Assembly (NCBI GenBank): GCA_963784065.1
Contig: CAWAQA010000007.1
Span: 62,001 to 126,000, forward strand
Origin: CAWAQA01 sp963784065
GTDB taxonomy: Bacteria > Acidobacteriota > Vicinamibacteria > Vicinamibacterales > UBA2999
Direction of reading: 5' to 3'
Length of the DNA: 64,000 nt
Shown here: one piece after another, positions 20,022 to 30,289 of the stretch
Position numbering within the stretch: position 1 is the first letter of the stretch
Layout of the letters: every line of letters begins with the position of its first letter
Program-made: the position numbers and the translations under genes
Notes under the pieces: model-generated
The model's input: only the letters and a program-made list of their open reading frames with translations
Told to the model about the DNA's origin: nothing
Database searches by the model: none

Positions 20022-20227
20022 AGGGCCTCCTTCACTGCTTTTCCGACACCCGTGGTTCGAGCAACGGCTGCGCCGTGCGCGCTCCGGGCAATCGGCCGAT
20101 CGCGGCCGCTGCATTGTCCGGTAAAGTTGGCACAGCATAACACCAGTGCCTGCACGCGACGTCCCCACGGGCCGCGTGCGGTCGGCGTGACAGTGATCAC
20201 ACCAGCCGCGCAGGAGGTCCGTGACGC

Positions 20228-20788
20228 GTGTCTTTTCGGGAGTTCTTCGTGTGGCTGGCGGATACGCCGGGAAGCATCGCGATTCGCGAATCGTTTTACG
20301 CGTACACGATCCTCGAATCGATTCACGTGTGGGGCCTGGCGGTGTTCGTCGGCTTCACGGTGCTGCTCGACCTGCGCCTCCTGGGCTGGGCGCTGCGCCA
20401 CGTCCCGGTCTCCGCGACGGCGCGGCGGCTGCTGCCGTGGATGATCGCGGGATTCGTCGTGATGATGATCTCGGGCGTGCTGCTCCTGTACGCCATCCCC
20501 GTGCGGACGTATCACAGCATCTTCTTCCGGTTGAAGGTGCTGCTGCTCGTCCTGGCCGGACTGAACGCCGGCGTGTTTCACGTGACGATCTACCGCAAGG
20601 TCGCGCAATGGGACGCCGACGTCGTCACGCCAAAGCGGGCGCGGATTGCCGGCGCCGTCTCGCTCGTGCTGTGGACCTGCATCATCTTTTCCGGGCGGAT
20701 GATCGCCTACAACTGGTTCGACTGCGACCGGCAGCCGCAGCCGCCGATCGTGAACTGGGCGGCGGGCTGCGTGCCGGAGCCCGAGTAG
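20228..20788 (+). CDS. DUF6644 family membrane protein, copy 1
   Basis: 186 residues, five to six hydrophobic segments. The opening FREFFVWLADTPGSIAIRESFYAYTILESIHVWGLAVFVG and the motif LLPWMIAGFVVMMISGVLLLY match DUF6644 proteins. A strong AGGAGGT at 20212-20218 fixes GTG 20228 as the start. No catalytic motif; His in ESIHVWG is shared in position with the second copy (EAFHLVAFA) and could bind haem or a metal (inference). It is followed by a 300-nt repeat and a paralogue. Confidence 0.75.
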   Translation: MSFREFFVWLADTPGSIAIRESFYAYTILESIHVWGLAVFVGFTVLLDLRLLGWALRHVPVSATARRLLPWMIAGFVVMMISGVLLLYAIPVRTYHSIFFRLKVLLLVLAGLNAGVFHVTIYRKVAQWDADVVTPKRARIAGAVSLVLWTCIIFSGRMIAYNWFDCDRQPQPPIVNWAAGCVPEPE

Positions 20789-21036
20789 AGGACGCGGAGG
20801 CGCGGAGGACGCGGAGACAATGCAACGCAGAGGGCGCTGAGGGGCAGAGGACGCCGAGCAGTGCCGTTCGACGGGCCGCCCTCGGGCGGCTGCACGTGAA
20901 CGCAAGCCGGTGTCAACAAACCTTCACAAAGCGACACCAGGTTTGTTGACACCGGCTGGCGTTCACGTGCGGCCTGCGACGCGGCCCGTCGAACGCCGCT
21001 GCTCCGCGATCTCCGCTCCTCCGCGTTCTCTGCGAT
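20788..21036. repeat. Composite inverted-repeat element (family D), about 250 bp
   Basis: Outer purine-rich arm (GAGGACGCGGAGGCGCGGAG from 20788) faces CTCCGCGATCTCCGCTCCTC from about 21002. Inside, CGTTCGACGGGCCGC (20865-20879) pairs exactly with GCGGCCCGTCGAACG (20981-20995). Further in, GCCGGTGTCAACAAACC (20906-20922) pairs with GGTTTGTTGACACCGGC (20940-20956), leaving a 17-nt loop. The whole can fold as one long hairpin. It has no ORF and no transposase; MITE- or REP-like. Confidence 0.85.
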
Positions 21037-21093
21037 TGAATTCCTCCGCTGAACCCTGCCAGCCCGGCGCCAGTGCCGGTGACGGAGTAGAGG

Positions 21094-21573
21094 ATGTCGT
21101 TGCTGCCCTTTTTCGAATGGTGCGAGGCGAGCCGGATCGGGGCCGCCATCCGCGAGTCCCTCTGGCTGTTCCCCGTCATCGAGGCGTTCCACCTCGTCGC
21201 CTTTGCCGTGATCGGCGGGACGATTCTGGTCGTGGACCTGCGGCTGCTCGGCGTCGGTGACCGCTGGTCGCCCGTGGCGCCGCTCGCGCGCAGCATCCAG
21301 CCGTGGCTCGTCGGCAGCCTCGCGGTGATGATCCCGTCGGGCATCCTGCTGTTCCTGTCCGAAGCGATCAAGTGCTATTACAGCTTTCCCTTCTGGGTGA
21401 AGATGTGGTCGCTGCTTCTGGCGTTGACCTTCACCTTCACGCTCCGCCGGAGGGTGGTGGCGGCCGACGCCGCCGCGTTCGCGCCGCTCTGGCGCAAGGC
21501 GGCGGGCGCGCTGTCCATCATGCTGTGGAGCGGCGTGGCCTGGGGCGGACGGTGGATAGGATTTTCCGGATGA
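21094..21573 (+). CDS. DUF6644 family membrane protein, copy 2
   Basis: 159 residues, paralogue of the 20228 gene: LPFFEWCEASRIGAAIRESLWLFPVIEAFHL at the start, GGTILVVDLRLLG and IQPWLVGSLAVMIPSGILLF. About five membrane spans. Two copies side by side suggest a heteromeric or duplicated membrane unit. The -10-like TACAAT at 21608 starts a separate transcript for the partner genes downstream. Confidence 0.75.
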   Translation: MSLLPFFEWCEASRIGAAIRESLWLFPVIEAFHLVAFAVIGGTILVVDLRLLGVGDRWSPVAPLARSIQPWLVGSLAVMIPSGILLFLSEAIKCYYSFPFWVKMWSLLLALTFTFTLRRRVVAADAAAFAPLWRKAAGALSIMLWSGVAWGGRWIGFSG

Positions 21574-21607
21574 GCGAGCCTGTGAACGACCGCTGCACAC
21601 GCTCCGT

Positions 21608-21613
21608 TACAAT
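21608..21613 (+). promoter_or_regulatory. -10 element TACAAT upstream of the partner/DUF6152 genes
   Basis: TACAAT 72 nt before ATG 21686, just after the DUF6644 gene. No good -35. Confidence 0.35.
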
Positions 21614-21685
21614 TGACTTTTCGAACTCTTTGAGTCAGGGTCGTTTTCGCTGCGGGGCCGGGAGTGCAGTACCTGGAGGTGGCCA

Positions 21686-22892
21686 ATGCGCACGCGACTG
21701 TTCACGCTGGTCGGAGTGGCGGCTCTGGTCCTGGGCGCCGTCGTCGTCTTCACGCTGGTGCCGATGACGGGCGCCGGTCAGGCGCCGGATGGGTCGGAGG
21801 GCGCCGCCAACACGACGAGAACGCCGTGGGGCGAGCCGGACCTGCAGGGCATCTGGACCAACGAGTTCGATACGCCGTTGCAGCGCCCCGCCCAGTTCGC
21901 CAACAAGGAGTTCTTCACCGAGGAGGAACGGGCCGAGCTCGACAAGCAGCGGGCGGCCCTGCTGGGTCGAGACCTCCGCGTCGAGCGCGGGAGCGAGCTC
22001 GACGTCGCCGGCGCCTATAACTCCGTCTTCATGTCGGTGAAGCGCGCCGGCCGGCGCACGTCGCTCATCGTGGATCCTCCGGACGGGCGCGTGCCGGCGA
22101 TGACGCCGGAGGCGCAGCAGCGGGCCGCCGCCGACCGCGAGTTCCGGCTGGCGCTGCTGCGGTCCACGGAAACGTGCAAGGGTCAGTCGGCCGCCTGCGC
22201 CGGCGGCACGTACGATCCGACGCCGTCGGCGCGGCGCGCCGAGCTGCTCACGCGCTACAACACCGCGCGCATGAATCGCCACGACGGTCCGGAGGACGGG
22301 AGCCTCTCGGATCGCTGTCTCCCCGTCGGACTGCCGGAGTTCGGCACGGCGTACGGCGGGAGCTTCCGCCGCATCGTGCAGACGGCGGGCGGCATCTCCA
22401 TCTTTTACGACGTCGGCCAGGGCCAGGGATTTCAGCGCAACATCGTCATGAACGGCAGCCCGCACCTGCCGGCACGCGTGCGCCAGTGGTTCGGCGACTC
22501 GCGCGGCCGCTGGGAAGGCGAGACGCTGGTGATCGACGTGACGAACTTCAGCCCGCGGAGCGACTTCATGGGCTCGCGCGAGAACCTGCACCTGGTCGAG
22601 CGCTGGACCCGGACGGGGGCGAACACGCTCGAGTACGCCGTCACGATCGACGATCCGACGGTGTGGACCAGGCCGTGGACGGTCAAGGAAGAGTTCACCC
22701 GGCAGAACGAGCAGGAGAACCGGATCTACTACGAGCCGCGCTGCCACGAAGGGAACTACGCCTTTCCGACGATGCTCCTGCTCGGCGCGTCTGGCGGAGA
22801 AGGCGTTTGCCGCGGGGCGTGGGCCGCATCCGGCGACCAAGGACAACGCCACTGATTTCGGCGGTCTCGAGGAGAATCCGCTCGGACGCTGA
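21686..22892 (+). CDS. Secreted GHSVGRW-partner protein, copy 2 (frame broken near the end)
   Basis: About 400 residues. Signal anchor (LVGVAALVLGAVVVFTLVP) and the common opening TPWGEPDLQGIWTNEFDTPL. It shares RCLPVGLPEFG, QWFGDSRGRWEGETLVIDV, LHLVERWTR, DDPTVWTRPWTVKEEF and YYEPRCHEGNYAF with the other two partners; here GHSVGRW is GDSRGRW. A slip near 22787 hides the true C-terminus ARLAEKAFAAGRGPHPATKD, ending at TGA 22890-22892. It is longer than the other copies because of an extra N-terminal region. Function unknown. Confidence 0.75.
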
Positions 22893-22932
22893 CGTCGGGC
22901 CGCCCTGACACCCAGCGCGCAAGGAGACCGTC

Positions 22933-23896
22933 ATGCGCATCCAGTTGAATGGCTCGATGGTGTCGGTGGCCGTTGTCGCGGCGGCGGCGGGCGCCATCGT
23001 CTCCATGCTCGTGACCCAGACCGCCGGCCAGGCGTCCCGGCCGGCGCGCATCGCCGAGCAAGCCGAACTTCAGCGGCATCTGGCAGTCCAACAACGAAGC
23101 GCATTGGGACCTGCAGGCCCACGAAGCGCGCGCCGGCGCGATCATGCAGCCCGGCGTGTATCCCTTCGAGTACGCGCAGGTGCCGGCAGCCCCGGTGGTG
23201 GCGCTGGGCGCCGCCGGCGGCGTGCCCGGATCGCTTGGAGTGGTGCAGGGCGACGGCGAGATCCCGTACAAGCCGGAAGCGCTGGCGATCAAGCAGGCGA
23301 ACGCCGCCGAGTGGATCGACCGCGATCCCGAGCTGAAATGCTATCTGCCGGGCATTCCGCGCGCGATGTACATGCCGTATCCGTTCGAGATCACGCAGAG
23401 CGCGAACAAGGTCCACATGGCGTACGCGTTCGCGAGCACGGCACGCACCGTCCACCTGGACAAGGTGGACGCGCCGCCGGCCGAGACGTGGATGGGCCAC
23501 TCGGTCGGCCGCTGGGAGGGGGACACGCTGGTCGTCGATGTCACCGACTTCAACGACAAGACGTGGTTCGACCGGGCGGGGAATCATCACAGCGACGCCC
23601 TGCACCTGGTCGAGCGCTTCACGCTGGTGACGCCCGACGTCATCCGCTACGAGGTGACGATCGAGGACCCCAACGTCTTCACGCGCCCGTGGCGAATCGC
23701 CATGCCGCTCTATCGCCGCATGGAGCCGAACATGCAGCTGCTCGAATACCGCTGCACGGAATTCGTCGAGGAGTTCCTCTACGGCAACGTCCGCAAGCAG
23801 CAGCTGGTCAAGCGCTGGGAAGGCGAAACGATGATCGTCGACATCACCCGCAAGGTGCCGCCCGGCGATCGGTTCCACGAATGGTTCCGCAGGTAG
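22933..23896 (+). CDS. Secreted GHSVGRW-partner protein, copy 3 (frame broken near the start)
   Basis: About 320 residues when repaired near 23058. Signal peptide MVSVAVVAAAAGAIVSMLV, then KPNFSGIWQSNNEAHWDL, CYLPGIPRAMYMPYPFEITQ, WMGHSVGRWEGDTLVVDV, LHLVERFTL, EDPNVFTRPWRI and LEYRCTEFVEEF. Closest in length to copy 1. Preceded by copy 2 and followed after 47 nt by DUF6152. Confidence 0.78.
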
Positions 23897-23943
23897 CCGC
23901 GCACGTCGCGACGAGGTCGTCGGTCAGCAGGAGGAAGCATCCG

Positions 23944-24376
23944 ATGCGAACGCAGCTCGCCATTGTCCTTGGTCTCGCTGGTCTCCTTCTGGCGGGAACG
24001 GCGGGCGTCCATCTCCGCCCACCACGCCTTTGCGGCGGAGTTCGACTCGAACAAGCCGGTCAACTTCAAGGGCACGCTGACCCGCGTCGAATGGGTCAAT
24101 CCTCACGTCTGGATCCATGTCGACGTGAAGAAGCCCGATGGCAGCGTGGAGAAGTGGGCCGTCGAGGGGGGCACGCCGAACGTGCTGTTCCGGCGCGGCG
24201 TCACGAAGCAGTCGCTGCAGGCGGGGATGGAGATCGTCATCGACGGATACCAGGCGAAGGACGGCAGCCGGCGCGCAAACGGCAGGGACCTGACCCTGGC
24301 TGACGGCCGGCGGATGTTCCTCGGCTCGTCCGGCACCGGGGCGCCCTACGAGCTGAAGCGCGAACTCCCGAAATAA
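23944..24376 (+). CDS. DUF6152 family periplasmic protein, copy 2 (frame broken)
   Basis: About 143 residues. Signal peptide RTQLAIVLGLAGLLLAGTA; a slip near 24005 joins it to SISAHHAFAAEFDSNKPV, then FKGTLTRVEWVNPHVWIHVDV and MFLGSSGTGAPYELKRELPK. The His-His after the Ala at the probable cleavage site is conserved with copy 1 (AHHSF versus AHHAF). Here it follows its partner gene, whereas copy 1 precedes its partner. Confidence 0.82.
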
Positions 24377-24626
24377 CGGCCCACCTGACCGCACGCGCAT
24401 ACTGCCCGGCAACACCCGGGCGTATGCGCGTTTCTGCGCAAATGCCCGCCTGCCCTCCGGCAATCGTGTTAGACTGCGTCACCCGCTGAAGGCTGCGCCT
24501 CCCGCTTCTCCGCATCAGATCCGAGTCTGTGTTTCTCGCCTCTCCTGCGTTCGTGACGCCGGGCACATCCGCCCCGGGCCCTTACCTTCAGATCGTCGCA
24601 TCCGGCATGGATGCAGGAGTCAGTGC
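24377..24626. other. 250-nt leader region of the RRM gene
   Basis: Contains an extended -10 candidate TGTTAGACT at 24467-24475, which would give an mRNA leader of about 145 nt. Long leaders are common for cold-inducible RNA-binding proteins and could hold a structured regulatory element. GCCGGGCACATCCGCCCCGGGC can fold partially. No ORF. Confidence 0.4.
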
Positions 24627-24935
24627 ATGAGCAACAAACTATACGTGGGAAATCTCCCTTATGAAACGACCGAGGCCGACCTTCAGGCGCTGTTCGCGGC
24701 GTCGGGCGAGGTCGCGACCGTCAACCTGATGCGGGACCGCGAGACGGGCCGCATGCGCGGTTTCGCGTTCGTCGAGATGAAGAACTCGGCAGACGCGCAG
24801 ACAGCCATCAGCCAGCTGGACCAGCGTCCGTATGGGGGCCGGAATCTCACCGTCAACCTCGCGAAGCCGATGACCCCGCGCGGCGGCGGCGGCTTCGGTG
24901 GCGGCAGCAACCGCCGCTCCGAGCCGCGCTGGTAA
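24627..24935 (+). CDS. RRM-domain RNA-binding protein
   Basis: 102 residues: one RNA-recognition motif, with RNP2 LYVGNLP at residues 5-11 and RNP1 RGFAFVEM at about 48-55, then a Gly-rich tail (RGGGGFGGGSNRRSEPRW). This is the common bacterial 'glycine-rich RNP' type, cytoplasmic, often cold-induced and RNA-chaperone-like. Unbroken frame. A GGAG-containing sequence (GCAGGAGTCAGTGC) precedes the ATG. Monocistronic. Confidence 0.92.
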   Translation: MSNKLYVGNLPYETTEADLQALFAASGEVATVNLMRDRETGRMRGFAFVEMKNSADAQTAISQLDQRPYGGRNLTVNLAKPMTPRGGGGFGGGSNRRSEPRW

Positions 24936-25156
24936 GGCGGCCCGCGAACGACAGAGACGGAAGGGGCGCGCACGGCGCGCCTTCCGCCCACGTCCTACTG
25001 AGTGGTCGGCCGCCACGCATGTCGGGTGGCCGCCTCGTTGGCGTTATTCCAGATCAGAGCAAGGTGGCCGCCGACGTCCACGCCGCCTGAAGTGTCACGC
25101 CGCTCGACTGCACACCAGAAGCCGAAGCCGTAGCTACGACGAGGCGGGGGTACCGC
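24936..25156. other. Intergenic region
   Basis: Short inverted repeat GGGGCGCGCACGGCGCGCC at about 24963-24981 just after the RRM gene, a possible terminator. Nothing else recognised. Confidence 0.4.
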
Positions 25157-25993
25157 GTGAGGGAAATCACAGGAGTCGTCGCGGCGATCATCACAGCGGC
25201 GTCGCTCACGGCACACGTGTGGGCGGGCATGGCCGAATCACCCGCCCTCGACACCGCGCAGCGGCTGTTCTACAACGGACGCTACGCCGAGGCGGCGATG
25301 CTGACCGCCGATCTGTGCACCGCCGAGGCGGACAGCCTGGCCGCCTGCGAGCTGCGATCGTCGGCGCTCCTCTTCGGGTTCCGGCGCGCCCTGGGTGAAT
25401 CCGACGACAAGGACAAAGCCAAGGACAAGGACAAGGCGTTCGCCGCGTGCGCGTCGTGCCCCGAGCTGCTGTCCACGTTCGTGGCCGAGACGAGGCGGGT
25501 GCAGGCGATCGCACGCGCGCGACTCGAAGTCCACCCGGATGACGAAGACACGCTGTTCTTCCTCGGCAAGCTGGACCTGAACTACGTCTGGCTCCAGCTC
25601 GGGACGCTCGGGCGCAAGACGGGCTGGGACGAGTACTGGGAGGCGCGCCGCTCGCTCGACAAGGTGCTGAAGCAGAATCCCGGTCACGTGCGGGCCAAGG
25701 TGGCGCGCGGCTGGATCGACTACATCGTCGACACCAGGATGCCCCGGGGTACCCGCTGGCTGCTCGGCGGCGGCAACAAGAAGGGGGGCCTGCGCGCCGT
25801 CCGTGAGGCCGCAACCGTGGAGGGCGATCTGTTCGTGCGCGCCGAGGCAGGTTTCGCCCTGTGGGACATGCAGGTGCGCGAGCGCGCCATCGCCGACGCG
25901 CTGGTCACCGCGGAGACGCTCGCCCAGGACTTTCCCGGCAATCCCGAGCTGCGCAGGTTTCTCGACGCGCATGCGCAGGCGGCGTCGCAGTGA
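25157..25993 (+). CDS. Exported TPR-like helical-repeat protein
   Basis: 278 residues. With the GTG start the N-terminus (TGVVAAIITAASLTAHVWAG) reads as a signal peptide; the first ATG (25229) would remove it. The body is helical with TPR-like units (AQRLFYNGRYAEAAMLT, EARRSLDKVLKQNPGHVRAKVARG, ALVTAETLAQDFPGNPEL). A charged DKDKAKDKDKAF stretch and CASCPELL lie near residue 85. Function unknown. The next gene starts 3 nt after its stop. Confidence 0.65.
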   Translation: MREITGVVAAIITAASLTAHVWAGMAESPALDTAQRLFYNGRYAEAAMLTADLCTAEADSLAACELRSSALLFGFRRALGESDDKDKAKDKDKAFAACASCPELLSTFVAETRRVQAIARARLEVHPDDEDTLFFLGKLDLNYVWLQLGTLGRKTGWDEYWEARRSLDKVLKQNPGHVRAKVARGWIDYIVDTRMPRGTRWLLGGGNKKGGLRAVREAATVEGDLFVRAEAGFALWDMQVRERAIADALVTAETLAQDFPGNPELRRFLDAHAQAASQ

Positions 25994-25996
25994 CTG

Positions 25997-26317
25997 ATGG
26001 ACCCTCATATGAACGTGTCGCCGGAACGCGTGGCTGCCGCCTTGCGCGCGCTGATCGCGCGGGCGGACGCGTTGCCGGCGGGAGATATCGAACGCCACGT
26101 GCAGGCCTGCGCGCACGAGCTGACGGCCGCCTGCGTGCATCGGACCGGCATTCGCGCCGCCGTCGATCGCCTGGCCGCCAGCGTCAGCCAGCTGCAGGTG
26201 TCGCTGTCACAAGGCTCCAGGCGCCAGGAGCAGCATGAGGCGCCCGCCGTCGAGCGCCTCCTCGAAACCCTCCAGGAGCAGCTGCTGCCCGAGCTCCGCA
26301 AGAAAGGGCTTCTCTGA
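25997..26317 (+). CDS. Small helical protein of unknown function
   Basis: 106 residues, nearly all helix-forming, no signal peptide. Pattern VAAALRALIARADAL, AVDRLAASVSQLQVSLSQ and VERLLETLQEQLLPEL suggests a coiled-coil hairpin. No family recognised. Its 3-nt spacing from the TPR-like gene suggests joint translation. Confidence 0.55.
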   Translation: MDPHMNVSPERVAAALRALIARADALPAGDIERHVQACAHELTAACVHRTGIRAAVDRLAASVSQLQVSLSQGSRRQEQHEAPAVERLLETLQEQLLPELRKKGLL

Positions 26318-26353
26318 TCCGCTGAGCGAGCTTGCCAACCGCGAAACGGAGGG

Positions 26354-26359
26354 TATCAT
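26354..26359 (+). promoter_or_regulatory. -10 element TATCAT, probable leaderless promoter
   Basis: TATCAT ends 9 nt before ATG 26369, with no ribosome site between. Same geometry as at 1278. Confidence 0.5.
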
Positions 26360-26368
26360 CGCGGATGG

Positions 26369-28003
<1,635 letters not shown>

Positions 28004-28009
28004 CTTCCT

Positions 28010-29453
28010 ATGCCTCTGAGATCTGTTGACGACTACGTTCGCAGCCTGCGCGACGGCCGCCGCGTGTATTTCCGCGGTGAACGTGTGCCCGACGTCACCG
28101 CGCATCCGGTGATCGGCGTGGCCGTGCGCCATGCCTCGATCGACTACGCCCTGGCCGAGGACGCGCGCCACCGCGATCTGTGCGTGGTGAGCGGCGATGA
28201 CGGCGAGTATTCGCGCTACTACCAGATTCCGCGTGTCCCCGACGACCTGCTGAAGCGATCGGCGCTCATCGAGCTGGCGACCGCCGAGGGCGGTACGCTC
28301 GTGGTGCTGATCAAGGAGATCGGCACCGACGCGCTGTTCGGCCTGCTGCGCGTGTCGTCTGCGATCGACGCGAAGCATGGGACCGGCTACGCCAGCCGGG
28401 TCAAGGCGTTCTACGACCACTGCCGCCAGCACGATCTCGCCATGGCGGTGGCGCAGACCGACGTCAAGGGCGACCGATCGCTCGCGCCGTCCGCCCAGGC
28501 CGACCCGGATCTCTACGTGCACATCGTCGAACGGCGCGCCGGACGGGATCGTCGTGCGCGGCGCGAAGGCGCACACCTCGGTCAGCACGAACGCGAACGA
28601 GCTGATCGTGCTGCCGACGCGGGCGCTGGGTGCGGCGGATCGCGACTACGCCGTGAGCTTTGCCGTCCCGATCGACACGCCGGGCCTGGTGCTGCTGGCC
28701 TCGGCCTACGACTCCGACGGCGGCGCAGGGATCGCCGCTCGAACACCCCATCAGCGCCGGCACAAGATGATGGAGACGACGACGGTCTTCGACAACGTCT
28801 TCGTGCCGTGGGAGCGGGTGTTCCTCGCCGGCGAGCACGAGTTCGCGGGGCCGCTGGCGCTCGCGTTCGTCGAGCATCACCGCTTCACGGCGATTTCCTA
28901 CAAGCTGCCGCTGGTCGATGCGCTGGTCGGCGCGGCCATGATGATGGCGGAGGTGAACGGCATCGCCTCGGCGGGGCACGTGCGCGAAAAGCTGGTGCGC
29001 CTGATCAGCTACGCGGAAACGCTGCGCGGCCTGACGCATTACGCCGCGATCAGGGGCACACCGCGAGAGCTCGGCATCGTGGCGCCGGATCCGCTCTACG
29101 TGAACATGGCGAAGTACCACTTCGCGCACGGCTACCACGAGGCCGTGCGTGACGTGCAGGACATCGCCGGCGGCGCGCTGGTGACCGGGCCGGGCGCCGA
29201 GGATCTGGAGAGCGACGACACCGCCGGGTATTACGAGAAGTACTACGCCGGCCGCGCCGTGGGCGGCCGCGACCGTCTGAAAGCCCTGGCGCTCGTGAAG
29301 GACCTGGTGGCGTCAGGCTTCGGCGCGTACCAGGAAGTCCTGGCCGTCCACGCCGAAGGATCGCTCGAAGCGGAGAAGATGATGGTGCTCCGCAGCTACA
29401 ACCCGCGCGGCGCCGTGAGCTTCGTGCGCCGCCTGGCCGGATTGGAGAACTGA
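28010..29453 (+). CDS. 4-hydroxyphenylacetate 3-hydroxylase (HpaB)/4-hydroxybutyryl-CoA dehydratase family flavoprotein (frame broken)
   Basis: About 480 residues of acyl-CoA-dehydrogenase-like fold, using FADH2 or FAD. The N-terminal SVDDYVRSLRDGRRVYFRGERV and central KMMETTTVFDNVFVPWERVF are HpaB hallmarks. In the dehydratase AbfD a [4Fe-4S] cluster is held by Cys residues and a His; here the equivalent of the last His-x6-Cys region reads HHRFTAISYK with no Cys, and no N-terminal CxxxC is visible. A hydroxylase-like role is therefore likelier. Break near 28535 and a compensating pair near 28740-28765. Follows the CoA ligase. Confidence 0.82.
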
Positions 29454-29471
29454 TTCGAGGCGTGCGTCACA

Positions 29472-29580
29472 GCCACGGGCCACAGAGACAGCAGAGTCAC
29501 AGAGAAGTGTTTCGGCAGGCGGACCCGAAGATCAGTCTCTACAAGCCCTCTGTGTCTCTGTGTCTCTGTGGTTCGTGAAA
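29472..29580. repeat. Family C inverted repeat (CACAGAG...CTCTGTG)
   Basis: GGGCCACAGAGACAGCAGAG (from about 29477) faces CTCTGTGTCTCTGTGTCTCT and GTGGTTCGTG (about 29546-29579). It lies between convergent genes; the arms could pair as a stem with a 40-nt loop. Confidence 0.7.
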
Positions 29581-29587
29581 AAAGGCT

Positions 29588-30241
29588 TCACCGTGCGCCG
29601 GCCAGCGGCGCGAGCGGCTGCGTGGCGCCGGGCGCCGGCTCGCCGGCCGCGTTCAAGAGCATCGCGATCGTGACGTAGGTGCCGCTCACGGCGATCAGGT
29701 CCACGATCTGCTGATCGGTGAACGTCGCCTTGGCGCGCTTCCACGTGGCGTCGCTGACCTGGTGCGTCGTGGAAAGCTCCATGCACAGGTCATAGACGAC
29801 CGCTTCGTCCGTCTTCATACCCTCGGGCCGCCGGCCGGCCTTCAGATCTGCGGCGATCGACTCGGAGAGGCCGGCCTTGAGCGCGATTGGATGGTGCGCG
29901 TACCACTCGACCTGCGACGTCCACAGGCGTGCCTGGATGAGGATGGCGAACTCGTTGAGCCGCCGATCGAGCGACGTGTTGAACCGCAGGTAGTCGAGCA
30001 GCTTGAACATGCGGTCGCCGAGCACGGGGCTGCGGAGCAGCGGGTTGTACGGCCCGCCAAGGCCCACGCTCGACACCTTCAGAATGGCGTCCGCCAGCGG
30101 ACGCTGCTGCTCGTTCAGTTGCTCGAGCGTGAGCTGGGGGAAACGCTTGTCCACCGTCGCCTCCTGGGCATGTGCGGCCACGGCCAGGGAAAGGCAGATG
30201 ACGCCCGCCGCGGCGAAGGATGCTCTATGGCTGTTCAGCAT
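29588..30241 (-). CDS. Exported carboxymuconolactone-decarboxylase/AhpD-like protein
   Basis: 217 residues. Signal peptide (SFAAAGVICLSLAVAAHAQ) and a CMD fold with NTSLDRRLNEFAILIQARLW and VEWYAHHPIALKAGLS. The AhpD redox CxxC is absent, so it is not an AhpD peroxidase; the EWYAHH segment matches the gamma-carboxymuconolactone decarboxylase branch. Because it is exported it is unlikely to be the cytoplasmic PcaC of the pca pathway, despite the pcaHGB genes at 2.7-5.4 kb. It ends the minus-strand block that begins at 37455, with its own promoter. Confidence 0.8.
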   Translation of the reverse strand: MLNSHRASFAAAGVICLSLAVAAHAQEATVDKRFPQLTLEQLNEQQRPLADAILKVSSVGLGGPYNPLLRSPVLGDRMFKLLDYLRFNTSLDRRLNEFAILIQARLWTSQVEWYAHHPIALKAGLSESIAADLKAGRRPEGMKTDEAVVYDLCMELSTTHQVSDATWKRAKATFTDQQIVDLIAVSGTYVTIAMLLNAAGEPAPGATQPLAPLAGAR

Positions 30242-30247
30242 GGGCGC

Positions 30248-30253
30248 AGTCTA
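30248..30253 (-). promoter_or_regulatory. -10 element TAGACT, probable leaderless promoter
   Basis: On the minus strand TAGACT ends 6 nt before ATG 30241; no Shine-Dalgarno sequence intervenes. Confidence 0.45.
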
Positions 30254-30289
30254 CCAGCTTCGGACTGCGGAGCGCCCGACGCGGGTTCG

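Noticed and set aside
17814..20444. Open frame of 876 codons on the plus strand
   Set aside because: It runs antisense to two clear MBL-fold genes and ends in the DUF6644 gene; composition is Arg/His/Val-rich as expected of a GC-rich shadow frame.
29588..30241. Cytoplasmic PcaC completing the protocatechuate pathway
   Set aside because: The protein has a signal peptide and is 24 kb from pcaHGB, so the assignment to that pathway is not supported.
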